The notes under the pieces are model-generated. The model was not told the DNA's origin. It was given only the letters and a program-made list of their open reading frames with translations, and did no database searches. Positions 1 to 9,383 of a stretch of 26,738 nucleotides of DNA are shown piece by piece (position 1 is the first letter of the stretch; the number at the start of each line of letters is the position of its first letter). Where the stretch lies: contig JADJAL010000049.1 of NCBI GenBank assembly GCA_016704305.1, forward strand, positions 1 to 26,738, read 5' to 3'. The translations under genes and the position numbers were made by a program. Source of the DNA: Haliea sp. GTDB taxonomy: Bacteria; Pseudomonadota; Gammaproteobacteria; Pseudomonadales; Halieaceae.

Positions 1-3000
1 CACTCCGGCTACGGGCGAACCGCTTTCGCTGTCACGAGTCACTATCTGTAAGCTGCCTCCGTTCTTTCGGTTATTGCCGTAGTGGCTTGCCCGTCAGAAT
101 CCAGCAGAGTCAGCGTTACAAAATACAGTTCGTCCCCAACAACCTTGAAGTTGAGGGTGTTAGTGAATGTGTTGCCACCGATCTGGACCGATCCGGTGAT
201 TACACCTGCACCTGCGCTAGCTCCGGCTTCAACCCTGAAAGTCGCGATGCCACTGGCGTCGGTGAGAGACTGTCCATTGCCAGGAACCAGACTGCCGAAT
301 GTTGTCGTGGCATTCACGATGACGTTGGCAACCGGGTCTCCACTTTCAGTGGTGATCCTGGCCTGAAGCGTACCTTGCGTGTCCTCGGTAAGCTCGTTGG
401 TGGACAGCCCATCGGGGCCGAGCAGCGTCAGTTGCACAAAATGCAGTTCACCCTCGATAACTTCAAAATTCAGCGAGTCGTTGAAGGTGTTGCCACCGAT
501 CTCGACGCTGCCTGTGAGTACACCAGCACCGGTGTTCGCACCAGCGACAACCGTAAAGGTTGCGACGCCGCTGGCATTGGTGAGTGCTTGGCCATTGCTG
601 GGAACCAAACTGCCGAACGTCGTTGCCGCATTCACGATGACGTTGGCAACCGGGTCCCCACTTTCAGCGGTGATCGTGGCTCGCAGAGTTCCTTGCGTGT
701 TATTGGCCAACGCGCTGGTAGGTTGCCCATCGGGGCCCAGCAAGGTCAGTTGCACAAAATGCAGTTCACCCTCGATGACTTCAAAATTCAGCGTGTCGCT
801 AAAGGCGTTGCCACCGATCTCGACACCGCCAGTCAGTACACCGGCACCGGTATTGGCTCCAGCGACGACTGTAAAGGTGGCTATGCCACCGGCATCGGTG
901 AGTACCTGGCCATTGGCGGGAACCAGATTGCCGAACGTCGTTGTTGCGTTCACGATGACGTTGGAAACAGGTGATCCGCTTTCAGTGGAAACCCTGGCTT
1001 GCAGTGTCCCTTGCGTGTTGTTGGCCAACGCACTGGTAGGTTGCCCATCGGGTGCCAGCAGGGTCAGTTCGATAACATACAGCTCGTTCTCGATGACCTC
1101 AAAATTCAGTGAGTCGCTAAAGGAATTACCCCCGATCTCGACGCTGCCTGTCAGCACACCCGCACCGGTATTGGCTCCTGCGACGACTGTGAACGTTGCG
1201 ACGCCACTGGCGTTGGTGAGTACCTGGCCATTACCCGGAAGCAGGCTGCCGAATGTTGTCGTGGCATTCACGATGACATTGGCAACCGGATCGCCACTTT
1301 CAGAGGTGATCGTGGCTTGCAAGGTTCCTTGGGTATTTTCCGCCAGTTCAATGGTGGGCTGCCCATCAGGTCCCAGCAGGGTCAGTTGCACAAAATGCAG
1401 TTCACCCTCGATGACTTCAAAATTCAGCGTGTCGCTAAAGGCGTTGCCACTGATCTCGACAGTGCCTGTCAGCACGCCGGCACCGGTATTGGCTCCAGCG
1501 ACGACTGTGAACGTTGCAATCCCACTGGCATTGGTGAGTACCTGACCATTGCCCGGAATCAGGCTGCCGAACGTTGTGGCTGCGTTCACGATGGTGTTGG
1601 CAACTGGGTCGCCACTGTCAGTCGTGATCCTGGCTTGCAGTGTCCCTTGCGTGTTGTTGGCCAACGCACTGGTAGGTTGCCCATCGGGTGCCAGCAGGGT
1701 CAGTTCGATAACACACGGCTCGTTCTCGATGACCTCAAAATTCAGTGAGTCACTAAACGTATCGTCGCCGATTTGAACATCCGCTGTACCAGCGCCTGCA
1801 GCAGTAGTCGATCCTGCCACAACGGCGAATGTCGCCACGCCGTTGCTGTCGCTAAGTGCCTGGCTGGCAGGCACAAGACTGCCGACGGTAGTGCTGGCGT
1901 TAACCAGTACGCCGACTGCCGGCGTGTTGTTGCCGTCGGTGGTCGTGACTTTGGCTTGCAGTGTGCCCTGGGTGTTTTTGGCCAGTGTAGTAGTGGGCTG
2001 TCCGTCGGGTCCAAGTAATGTCAGCTCCAGTTGGTACGGAATGCTATCGACGATTTCGAAGTTCAGGACGTCGGTGAATGTGTTATCGCCAATCTGTACA
2101 TCCGCTGTAACAGCGCCTGCAGCTACGGTTGAACCGGCCACAGCCGTAAAGGTCGCAATGCCGCTGCTGTCGCTGAGTGCCTGGCCGTTGCCTGGCACCA
2201 GACTGCCGATAGTGGAACCGGCACTTACCAGTTCACCAACGACCGGAAGTGTTACCGCCATCATTGGTCGTGACTTTGGCTTGCAGCGTACCCTTTGCGT
2301 GTTCTTGGCCAACGTAGTGGTGGGCTGCCCGTCGGGACCGAGCAATGTCAGCTCCAGCAGGTACGGAATGCTATCGACTATCTCGAAGTTGACGGTATCT
2401 GTGAACGTATCGCCGTCGATCTGGACGTTAGCAGTCACTGCGCCCGCGGAAATGGTCGGTCCTGCCACAACGGCAAATGTCGCCACGCCGTTGCTGTCGC
2501 TGAGCGCCTGACTGGCGGGCACGAGGCTGCCGATGGTGGTGCTGGCGTTAACCAATGCGCCGACCACCGGAGTATTGCTACCGTCAGTGGCAGTAACTTT
2601 GGCTTGCAGCGTGCCCTGGGTGTTTTTGGCCAGTGTAGTAGTGGGCTGCCCGTCGGGTCCCAGTAGAGTCAGTTCGAGGAGATACGGAATGCTATCGACA
2701 ACCTCGAAATTGAAGGTGTCCGTGAACGTATCACCATCGATTTGGACATTGGCGGTGACCGCGCCAGCAGCGATGACTGATCCGGCTGTAACGGTGAACG
2801 TTGCGACGCCGGCGCTGTTGCTGAGGGATTGCCCATTGCTGGGCACGAGAATGCCGACGGTGGTGCTGGCGTCAACCAACACGCCGACCACGGGTGTTAC
2901 TGCCGTCGGCAGCCGTGACTTTGCTTGCAGTGTGCCCTGCGTGTTTTGGACAGTTTGCGGTGGGCTGTCCATCCGGGCCGAGCAGAGTGAGCTCCAGCGA

Positions 3001-4948
3001 ATACAAAATCGGATTAATCACCTCGAAGTTCAATGTGTCCGAGAACGTGTCGCCATCAATCTCGACACTAGCAGTGACTGCACCGGCAGCGATGGTTGAA
3101 CCCGCCACAACCGCGAATGTCGCTACGCCGTTGCCGTCGCTGAGCGCTTGGCTGGCAGGCACAAGACTGCCTACGGTGGTGCTGGCGTTAACCAATGCGC
3201 AGACAACCGGAGTATTGCTACCGTCATTGGCAGTGACTTTGGCTTGCAGCGTGCCTTGTGTGTCTTGGCCAGCGTAGTGGTGGGCTGTCCATCCGGGCCG
3301 AGCAGGGTGAGTTCCAAAGAGTAGGAAATGGCATTGACGACCTCAAAATTGAGAGTATCGGCAAACGTGGCACCACCGATTTGGACGCTCGCTGTGAGCG
3401 TGCCAGCGGCAATCGTCGATCCTGCCGCTATTGTATAGGTCGCCACGCCATTGCTGTCGCTGAGCGCCGGTCCATTGGGTACGAGAATACCGACCGTGCT
3501 GCTGGTGTTGACCACTACGCCAACGGCTGGTGTGTTGCTGCCGTCAGTGGAGGTAACTTTGGCCGGCACTGTGCCCTGCGTATTTTTGGCCAGCGTAGTG
3601 GTGGGCTGTCCGTTTGGGCCGAGCAATGTCAGTTCCAGCGTGTAAGGAATGTTGTCTACAACTTCATAATTCACGCTGTCGGTGTAGGTATTGCCGCCAA
3701 TCTGGATGGTCGCAGTGGCGCTGCCCGCAGCAATAGTAGTTCCGGCCACCACGGTAAAGTTGGCAAAGCCACTACTGTTACTTAGGGCTTGTCCGGATGC
3801 CAGGCTGCCGACCGTGGCAGAGGCACTGACCAACTCATTGGCAACAGGGGTGCCGTTCTCGCCCCCTGAGGTGATTTTGCTCGTAATGTGCCTTTTTGCG
3901 TTTTTGGCCAATGCCGTGGTAGGTTGATCGTCGGGGCCCAACAGAGTGAGCTCGACAAAATAAGGGTAATGCTGATAACGCCATCGGCAATCTGGAAATT
4001 CAAAGAACGGTTCAGCGTGACGTCGCCTATCTGTAGTGTCGCCGAGAGTGCCCGCGCCGATGATCGATCCTGCGGAAACAACAAAGGTCGCGACACCGTT
4101 GCTGTCACTGAGTGATCGGCCGTTACTCGGTGCCAAAGTGCCGATATTGGTATTGGCAGAGACCACCACACCAGGGACGGGTGTGCCGTTTATGCTGCCA
4201 GATGTAACCTTGGCCTGCAGTGTCCCCTGTTTGTCTTTCGTGAGTGAATTGTGGGCTGATCATCGGAATCAAGCAATGTTAGTGAGAGGAAATAACTGAC
4301 CGTCTGGGTTTCGTCAGTCACCTGGAAATTCAGTGCGTTGTTGAATGTGATGTCGCCGATCTGGGCTGTTGTTGTAATCGCGCCAGCGCCGACCGTCGAT
4401 CCGGCGACGACTGCGAAGCTCGCAATACCGCTGCTATTCGTGAGCGCCTGGCCGTTAGCCGGTACGAGGCTGCCGATGCTTGTGCCTGCATTCACCAACA
4501 CATTAGCAATGGGTTCGCCACTGCCGTCCGCTGAGATGACCTTTGCCTGCAACGTACCCTGAGTGTCTTTGGCCAATGCAGTAGTAGGCTGCTCATCAGG
4601 GCCAAGCAGTGTGAGCTGGAGCAAATACGGAACAAACTCGACAACCTGGTAGTTCAGCACACCAGTGTACGTTTCGTCATTGATGCTTGTGCTGGCGGTG
4701 ATTTCAACAGCACCCAGCTCGCTACCTGCCGTAATTTGCAGGGTCAGTAAGCCGTTCTCGTCGGTGATCCCTGACGTGGGGCTTACGGCGCCGGCGGTGA
4801 CCTGAACGCTAACTAGCGCACCGGCTACAGGGATCGCGGAATTGTTGTCGTCGGTCACTAGAATCTTGAGGGTGCCCGTCGCGGATTGGGCCAACGAGGT
4901 GGCGGCACTTCCGGTCGCATCTTGCAGCGTAAGCGCCAGGGTATAGTT
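1..4948 (-). repeat. Tandem array of Ig-domain-encoding repeats, about 318 bp per unit
   Basis: The same nucleotide landmarks recur at fixed spacing. The string starting GTTGCACAAAATGCAG begins at 431, 749 and 1385, which is 318 and then 636 bp. The string GTTCGATAAC begins at 1067 and 1703, also 636 bp. Units towards the 3' end of the gene carry SESGDPVAN-type loops; units nearer the 5' end carry TDGSNTP-type loops. This indicates two repeat subfamilies that expanded separately. Confidence 0.85.
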
Positions 4949-5098
4949 TTGTGTGACAGGGGGATTGACGGGCGTATCATCATCTTCGTCAAAGAAGGTC
5001 CCGCCACCACCACCACCGCCGCCACAGGCCGCGAGAGCAAACAGAACCGCACATAACATAGCCAGACGGCTGACAAGCGTAGCGCCACGATTGATCAT
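1..5098 (-). CDS. Giant Ig-like-repeat lipoprotein, frame-disrupted, incomplete at left edge
   Basis: The start at 5098 is an ATG preceded by a GGGGA ribosome site. Residues 1-25 form a lipoprotein signal ending in LAAC (Cys25), followed by eight glycines and an acidic linker, so the product is probably lipid-anchored and exposed at the outer membrane or cell surface. From about residue 51 the protein is a tandem array of roughly 106-residue Ig-like units, resembling bacterial Big_1/invasin-type domains. Each begins near LTLLGPDGQPT and contains GTLQAK, GSLVP, GVATF and an LNFEV end. I count 15 full units and one partial. The reading frame changes near 4248, 4050, 3970, 3880-3905, 3190-3290, 2900-2960, 2240-2310 and 57, yet repeat homology continues across every break. 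Past the apparent stop at 42-44 the next frame still encodes GSLQIVTRDSESGSPVAG to the window edge. The function is not shown; adhesion or surface structure is an inference. It may be one intact gene with sequence errors, or a decaying one. Confidence 0.8.
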
Positions 5099-5472
5099 TG
5101 TTGTCCCCTATTCCCGCCGTAGAGCGGCGTTTATTAGTGTTGCTCGTTAGTTTTATCAACTCTTCCCTGATTCCGGGAAAGTGCCCAGGAGAGTCAACCA
5201 CTGAATTATCAGTCTGTGGCAGCTTAGCATGACATAGTTTTAAATCTCGATGATTTACAGTGCGATACGCATCTTTTGTGATTTTTTACACAAGGTTGGC
5301 GATGCCGGTTTACGACAATTTCGCCGTGTGCAGGCGGTCGTGTTGGATTTCCGCCCAATCCCCCGTGTTTTGCGGTTCAACAGGCTGATTCGAGCGGTGA
5401 TTTGCGCCGCCACCCTGGCGTTAATCGCGCCGTTGTATTGCGTGCGGATCATCAACTGTTACCATCTGCGCG
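5099..5472. other. Divergent intergenic region
   Basis: This 374-bp region separates the repeat lipoprotein (-) from the glycosyltransferase (+). A small GC hairpin (CGCCG 5115-5119 and CGGCG 5125-5129) lies in the 5' leader of the lipoprotein gene. An open frame at 5250-5528 overlaps the glycosyltransferase start and has no recognisable features. I see no clear promoter boxes or RNA gene. Confidence 0.5.
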
Positions 5473-6321
5473 ATGAATACGTCCACCCATTCCCCTGCCG
5501 ATTTGTCTGTTTCCATCGTGCTCCATAACAGCTCCCTGGCGCTGCTCAGCGCGGCGTTGCAGAGCCTGCGCCGCGCCGCGCAGTGTGCGCATGACGCCGG
5601 GGATTTGGCCCGTTTGACGGTGTGGCTGGTTGATAACGCCTCCGACGAACGCTATCGGGCGACGCTCAAGGCCGAGCTGGCGCACTGGCCTTCGAGCGAG
5701 TGCTTTGAGGTGCAGTGCTTGCCGCAGCCGCGCAATCGCGGTTTCGGTTGCGGCCACAATGCGGTGCTTTCGCAACTGACGAGTGATTTTCACCTCGTGC
5801 TCAACCCCGATGTGGAGCTGCAGGAGGATATATTGCAGGTGGGCCTGGCGTCGATGCGGCAGGGCGAGGATAGCGTGCTGCTCAGTCCGAAAGTAGTCGG
5901 CGGGCAGGGAGAGCAGGAGTTCCTGTGCAAGCGTTACCCCTCGGTGCTGGTGTTGTTGCTGCGCGGCTTTGCGCCAGCCGCGCTGCGTCGCCTGTTTCGG
6001 CGCAGGCTCGAGCGCTACGAGATGCGCGATGTGTGCAGCGGTGAGGCACCCGTCGATGTCGCTATTGCCAGTGGGTGTTTCATGTTGGTGCGCACCGCCG
6101 CGTTGCGGGCGGTGGGCGGTTTCAACGAGGATTTCTTCCTCTACTTCGAGGATTTCGACCTGTCTTTGCGCCGCGCCGAAAAAGGGCGACTGGTGTTCGA
6201 GCCGCGCATGCACATCGTGCACCACGGCGGGTACGCGGCGAACAAGGGACGTGCCCACGTGAAGTATTTTATCCGCTCGGGAATCCGGTTTTTTAATCGC
6301 CACGGCTGGCGCCTGATATAG
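5473..6321 (+). CDS. Family 2 glycosyltransferase (rhamnosyltransferase-like)
   Basis: This 282-residue protein has the layout of WbbL/rhamnosyltransferase-type GT2 enzymes. An N-terminal nucleotide-sugar-binding part includes VSIVLHN and VWLVDNASD (about residues 12-58). It is followed by RNRGFGCGHN and a metal-binding-like LNPDVEL. The acceptor-side motif GFNEDFFLYFEDFDLSLRR comes near residues 215-235. No transmembrane segment is evident, so it is probably cytosolic or peripheral and adds a sugar from a nucleotide donor to a lipid-linked or surface glycan. The exact sugar cannot be read from the sequence. It stands alone, with no other polysaccharide genes beside it, about 60 bp upstream of the holD-like gene on the same strand. 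The ATG at 5473 keeps the full N-terminal strand of the fold. Confidence 0.85.
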   Translation: MNTSTHSPADLSVSIVLHNSSLALLSAALQSLRRAAQCAHDAGDLARLTVWLVDNASDERYRATLKAELAHWPSSECFEVQCLPQPRNRGFGCGHNAVLSQLTSDFHLVLNPDVELQEDILQVGLASMRQGEDSVLLSPKVVGGQGEQEFLCKRYPSVLVLLLRGFAPAALRRLFRRRLERYEMRDVCSGEAPVDVAIASGCFMLVRTAALRAVGGFNEDFFLYFEDFDLSLRRAEKGRLVFEPRMHIVHHGGYAANKGRAHVKYFIRSGIRFFNRHGWRLI

Positions 6322-6381
6322 CCCTGTGCGATTTGCTGCTAGAATTTGCGTCGATTTACACCGCATCTGCCGGAAACGCCA

Positions 6382-7140
6382 ATGAATGAATTGCGCCGCA
6401 TGGCCTACCTTAACGCACTGGGCGTCGACTGCTACGTGTCGCGCACGCAATTGCCCGGCGCGGCGGTGACCCGGCGCCTGGCGATCGTGGGGACCCCCGG
6501 CAGAACGCCTGCCGCGCAGGCGCGGGTGGAGGTCGATAGTGCTGTAAAAGGTGCCGTAAAAGCCGCTTCCCCGATGCCCAGGGAAGGCATTATCCGGCCT
6601 GATTTCGGTGTCGACACGCGCAAGGCGGCCACAGCGATTGCGCCGCCGCCCGATGTGTTGCCCAGTAGCGAACCCGTGCCGCGCTTCAGCCTGAGCATCA
6701 TTGCTGCCGGTGATTGGCTGTGGCTGGAGGAGCGTGATGGCATGCCGCTCACCACCGAGCAGGTGCAGCTGGTGCAAGCGATGGCGCAGGCGCTGGTCCT
6801 CAGTGGTGTGAGCGCTCGCGCGAATCCGCTCGCTGCCGAATCCGTGCAGGCAGCAAAACCCGTCATCGCGCAGTTCGATTGGCCGATACACAACAACCGC
6901 CAGTTGGACCAGGGCGAGGAGGCCGCACGCGCCGGCGTGGCGGCGTTTGTCAGTCGCCGACTGGAGGAACACCGGTGTCGTGGCCTTGTGCTGCTCGGCG
7001 CATCCTGCGCCAGGCGTGTGCCGCTTGAGGCGATTACGACGGTAGCTGTCAGCACGGCGAGCAGCGCGGACATCCTTGCCAATCCCGCCATCAAGCCGCA
7101 GGTGTGGCGGGACCTGCAGCCACTGCGCGGTACTACCTGA
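6382..7140 (+). CDS. holD: HolD-like DNA polymerase III psi subunit (long form)
   Basis: The ATG at 6382 gives 252 residues; a TTG at 6346 would add 12 unconserved ones. The N terminus (RRMAYLNALGVDCYVSR) and C terminus (ILANPAIKPQVWRDL) resemble the ends of E. coli HolD (RRDWQLQQLGITQWSLRR; LRANPTARAALWQQI, recalled from memory). The gene directly precedes rimI, the same adjacency as holD-rimI in E. coli. HolD/psi bridges the clamp loader to chi and single-strand-binding protein in the replicase. The protein is nearly twice the E. coli length, with a Pro/Ala-rich low-conservation middle near residues 35-100; long psi subunits are known in pseudomonads. Assignment rests on end motifs plus synteny, so it is moderate. 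It ends directly against the rimI start codon. Confidence 0.6.
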   Translation: MNELRRMAYLNALGVDCYVSRTQLPGAAVTRRLAIVGTPGRTPAAQARVEVDSAVKGAVKAASPMPREGIIRPDFGVDTRKAATAIAPPPDVLPSSEPVPRFSLSIIAAGDWLWLEERDGMPLTTEQVQLVQAMAQALVLSGVSARANPLAAESVQAAKPVIAQFDWPIHNNRQLDQGEEAARAGVAAFVSRRLEEHRCRGLVLLGASCARRVPLEAITTVAVSTASSADILANPAIKPQVWRDLQPLRGTT

Positions 7141-7620
7141 TTGGCGCACACCATTAGGCTGGCCCGCCCGGACGATGCGGCCGCGCTGGCGGCGCTGGAC
7201 GCGCGCGTCAACTTCAGTCCCTGGAGCGAGGCTCAGTTTGCGGCTGCCTGTTGCGGCCATGTGAGTGCGCGGGATTGGGCGCTGGTGGTGGAGGAGGACG
7301 CCCGAGTGGACGGGTTCGTGGTGATGGCGCGAGTGCTGGATGAGGCAACGATTTACAGTATTGCCGTCGATCCGTTGCAGCAGCGCAAAGGCCTGGGTCA
7401 AGCGCTGCTCACCGCCGCGCTGGACCAGGCAGAGCAGGCTGGCGCGACGCGCTGCCTGCTCGAGGTCCGCCAATCCAACAGCACCGCCAGAAAATTTTAC
7501 AAACGCAATGGCTTTCATTTGGATGGCGTGCGCAAGGGCTATTACCCTGCCGCAGACGGCCGCGAAGACGCCTTGCTGCTATCCAAACTACTGGAAGGAA
7601 CTGCCGATGAATGTGCTTGA
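7141..7620 (+). CDS. rimI: Ribosomal protein S18 alanine N-acetyltransferase RimI (GNAT family)
   Basis: This 159-residue protein is a single GNAT domain. The acetyl-CoA pyrophosphate-binding motif is QRKGLGQALL near residues 81-90. It is preceded by the beta-4 strand IYSIAVDP and followed by LEVRQSNSTARKFYKRNGF, which is the RimI signature region. RimI acetylates the N-terminal alanine of ribosomal protein S18. The start appears to be TTG at 7141, immediately after the TGA of the holD-like gene, which implies translational coupling. Its 3' end overlaps the next gene by 14 bases, so the three genes 6382-8101 probably form one transcript. Confidence 0.88.
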   Translation: MAHTIRLARPDDAAALAALDARVNFSPWSEAQFAAACCGHVSARDWALVVEEDARVDGFVVMARVLDEATIYSIAVDPLQQRKGLGQALLTAALDQAEQAGATRCLLEVRQSNSTARKFYKRNGFHLDGVRKGYYPAADGREDALLLSKLLEGTADECA

Positions 7621-8101
7621 AACCGAGTGGTGGACCATGGCGCTGCCGCCGGAGTGGTGGGCGGACTCGGAAGAGGACAGCATCCTGGTGGGTGATCGGG
7701 ATGACGTCGGCTGCATCGAAATCAGTACACTGCACAAGGAAGAGGGTGAATTCGACGTACAGACGGTGCGCAATATTGCGCAAGAAGAGTCCGAGCAAGC
7801 GCTGGAGTGGCGTCCGGTCACGCTGGGCGATTTTGCCGGCGTGCGCAGCAGCTACATCGAGGAGGATACCGCGGTTCGCGAGTGGTATGTGGCGAGGGGT
7901 GCGCTGCTACTGTTCATCACCTACAGCTGTGACGAGGAGAATCGCGGCATGGACGATGCCGCGGTGGATGAGTTGCTCGATACGCTGATGGTGCTGGAAG
8001 CGAGCCGGCTGACCAACCTGCCTAGGAGACAGTGCCCGTTACGCGCACCCGCCTGGACTCCTTCACAGTGTCGGTTTTCAGCGCCGCTTCGCGCTTTTTG
8101 A
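7607..8101 (+). CDS. Unrecognised acidic, tryptophan-rich protein downstream of RimI
   Basis: This 164-residue protein starts at ATG 7607 inside the end of rimI, so it is translationally coupled. I do not recognise the family with confidence. The N-terminal part (WWTMALPPEWWADSEEDSILVGDRDDVGCIEIS) suggests a small beta-rich domain beginning with two WW pairs. The rest is strongly acidic up to about residue 130. The last 30 or so residues (PRRQCPLRAPAWTPSQCRF and on) are basic and cysteine/proline-bearing, unlike the rest, and are encoded opposite the 3' end of rsxE. That tail may be artefactual readthrough caused by a missed stop or a small indel. No signal peptide or membrane segment is evident. 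Function is unknown. Confidence 0.7.
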   Translation: MNVLETEWWTMALPPEWWADSEEDSILVGDRDDVGCIEISTLHKEEGEFDVQTVRNIAQEESEQALEWRPVTLGDFAGVRSSYIEEDTAVREWYVARGALLLFITYSCDEENRGMDDAAVDELLDTLMVLEASRLTNLPRRQCPLRAPAWTPSQCRFSAPLRAF

Positions 8102-8735
8102 TCTGCGCATCAATCAGGTTTTTCACCGCGATAATCAGGCCGGTAAAAATAAAGGCGCCCGGTGGCAGGATCGCCAGCAGGAACGGCTGGTAATTGGGGA
8201 ACACGACAAGCTTCCAGTCAGCTGCAGCGGGGCCGAACAATAAATCCATATTGGCAAACAATGCGCCTGTACCGGTCAGTTCACGCAGGCCGCCCAACAC
8301 CACCAGCACGGCCGCGAAGCCCACGCCCATGATGAAGCCATCGTACATGGATGGCCCGAGCGCGTGCTTTGCCGCAAAGCCATCGGCCCGGCCCAGAATC
8401 ACGCAATTGGTGGTGATCAGCGGCAGGAAGATGCCAAGTATCAGGAACAACTCATACGCGAATGCCTGCATCAGCAGTTCGATACAGGTCACCGCTGACG
8501 CGATGATCATCACAAACGTCGGCAGGCGCACGGTGTCGGAAACCACATTGCGGATCAGGGAGACAGAGGTGTTGGACAGGATGAGCACCATGGTTGTCGC
8601 AACGCCAAGCCCGAGCGCATTGACCACCGTGCCGGACACCGCGAGCAGCGGGCACAGCCCCAGCAGTTGCACCAAAGCCGGGTTGTTTTTCCACAGCCCA
8701 TTCAGGGACAGGTCTTTGTAACTGACGTCTGCCAT
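8022..8735 (-). CDS. rsxE: Electron transport complex subunit RsxE (RnfE)
   Basis: This 237-residue multi-pass inner-membrane protein is of the RnfA/RnfE/NqrD/NqrE family. The signature NPALVQLLGLCPLLAVS lies near residues 18-34, with a symmetric membrane half at ILGIFLPLITTNCVILGRA. RsxE and RsxA form the inverted pair of membrane subunits at the core of the Rnf/Rsx complex, which couples NADH and low-potential carrier redox chemistry to ion movement and, in enteric bacteria, helps keep SoxR reduced. Its ATG overlaps the rsxG stop by one base (TAATG on the minus strand). It is the last gene of the operon; nth, which follows rsxE in E. coli, is absent here. The 3' end overlaps the convergent gene 7607-8101 by 80 bp. 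Confidence 0.95.
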   Translation of the reverse strand: MADVSYKDLSLNGLWKNNPALVQLLGLCPLLAVSGTVVNALGLGVATTMVLILSNTSVSLIRNVVSDTVRLPTFVMIIASAVTCIELLMQAFAYELFLILGIFLPLITTNCVILGRADGFAAKHALGPSMYDGFIMGVGFAAVLVVLGGLRELTGTGALFANMDLLFGPAAADWKLVVFPNYQPFLLAILPPGAFIFTGLIIAVKNLIDAQIKKREAALKTDTVKESRRVRVTGTVS

Positions 8736-9382
8736 TAGGAATCACCTCCAGCAGGTGTCGGCTTGTGGTCGGCGAACAGCGTCTTCCTGTTTGCCTCGGC
8801 GAATTGTAAGGCCCTGAGGGTGGCAGCGACAACCGCGCGCGGCGTAATCGTGGCCCCGGTAAACTGGTCAAACACGCCCTTGTCTTTTTTGACCGCCCAG
8901 CCGTTGAGGTCGGGGTTGGTCAGGGAGCGCCCCTCGAAACCCAGTACCCAATCGGATTTCTTGATGTCCACGGCATCACCCAGCCCCGGGGTCTCCCGAT
9001 GGCTGAGCGCGCGCACGCCCGCGATAGTGCCGTCCCGGTTGATGCCGACGATCAGTTCTATATCGCCCGAGTAGCCATCGGGCGCGACGACCGGAATGAT
9101 AACGGCGATGGCTTTACCGGCCTGGCGCGCGATATAAATGTGCTTATCCTCGAGCAGGCCGAGACCGGCATCCTGCGGGCCTACCGCGATGGTGTCATCC
9201 AGCATCGAATTGTCGTGGCGACTGCGCGGGACAATCTCCAGCAGCGCTCTCTCCTCTGCCAATCGCTTTTGCTGCGCGATTGTGTCTTTCGTGAACAGGT
9301 AAGTGCCGGCAATCAGCGCGGTGGTGCACACGGCGAAGAGCGCGAGCAGCAGGCTGTTGCGCGTGATGGATTGGCCGAGCAT
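8735..9382 (-). CDS. rsxG: Electron transport complex subunit RsxG (RnfG), FMN-binding
   Basis: From the ATG at 9382 the product begins MLGQSITRNSLLLALFAVC, the expected short cytoplasmic N terminus and single membrane anchor. A longer frame to 9415 would add 11 unconserved residues and overlap rsxD. The periplasmic FMN_bind domain follows. The covalent-flavin motif is TGAT within FDQFTGATITPRAV near residue 178, where a phosphoester-linked FMN joins the second threonine in this family. The preferred start lies one base after the rsxD stop. RsxG passes electrons through the periplasm-facing side of the complex. The length of 215 residues is normal for the family. Confidence 0.93.
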   Translation of the reverse strand: MLGQSITRNSLLLALFAVCTTALIAGTYLFTKDTIAQQKRLAEERALLEIVPRSRHDNSMLDDTIAVGPQDAGLGLLEDKHIYIARQAGKAIAVIIPVVAPDGYSGDIELIVGINRDGTIAGVRALSHRETPGLGDAVDIKKSDWVLGFEGRSLTNPDLNGWAVKKDKGVFDQFTGATITPRAVVAATLRALQFAEANRKTLFADHKPTPAGGDS

Positions 9383-9383
9383 G

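Noticed and set aside
82..3927. Many long open frames on the plus strand opposite the Ig-repeat gene
   Set aside because: They are antisense shadows of the repeat array; their sequences mirror the repeat period and lack signals or known domains.
1..5098. CRISPR array
   Set aside because: The repeats are 318 bp coding units without short repeat-spacer structure.
5250..5528. Possible 92-residue gene before the glycosyltransferase
   Set aside because: It overlaps the glycosyltransferase start by 56 bases, has no recognisable domain and no convincing ribosome site.
5452..7518. 688-residue frame on the minus strand
   Set aside because: It is opposite the glycosyltransferase, holD-like and rimI genes, is His/Arg/Gln-rich and has no coherent domain; a GC-driven shadow.
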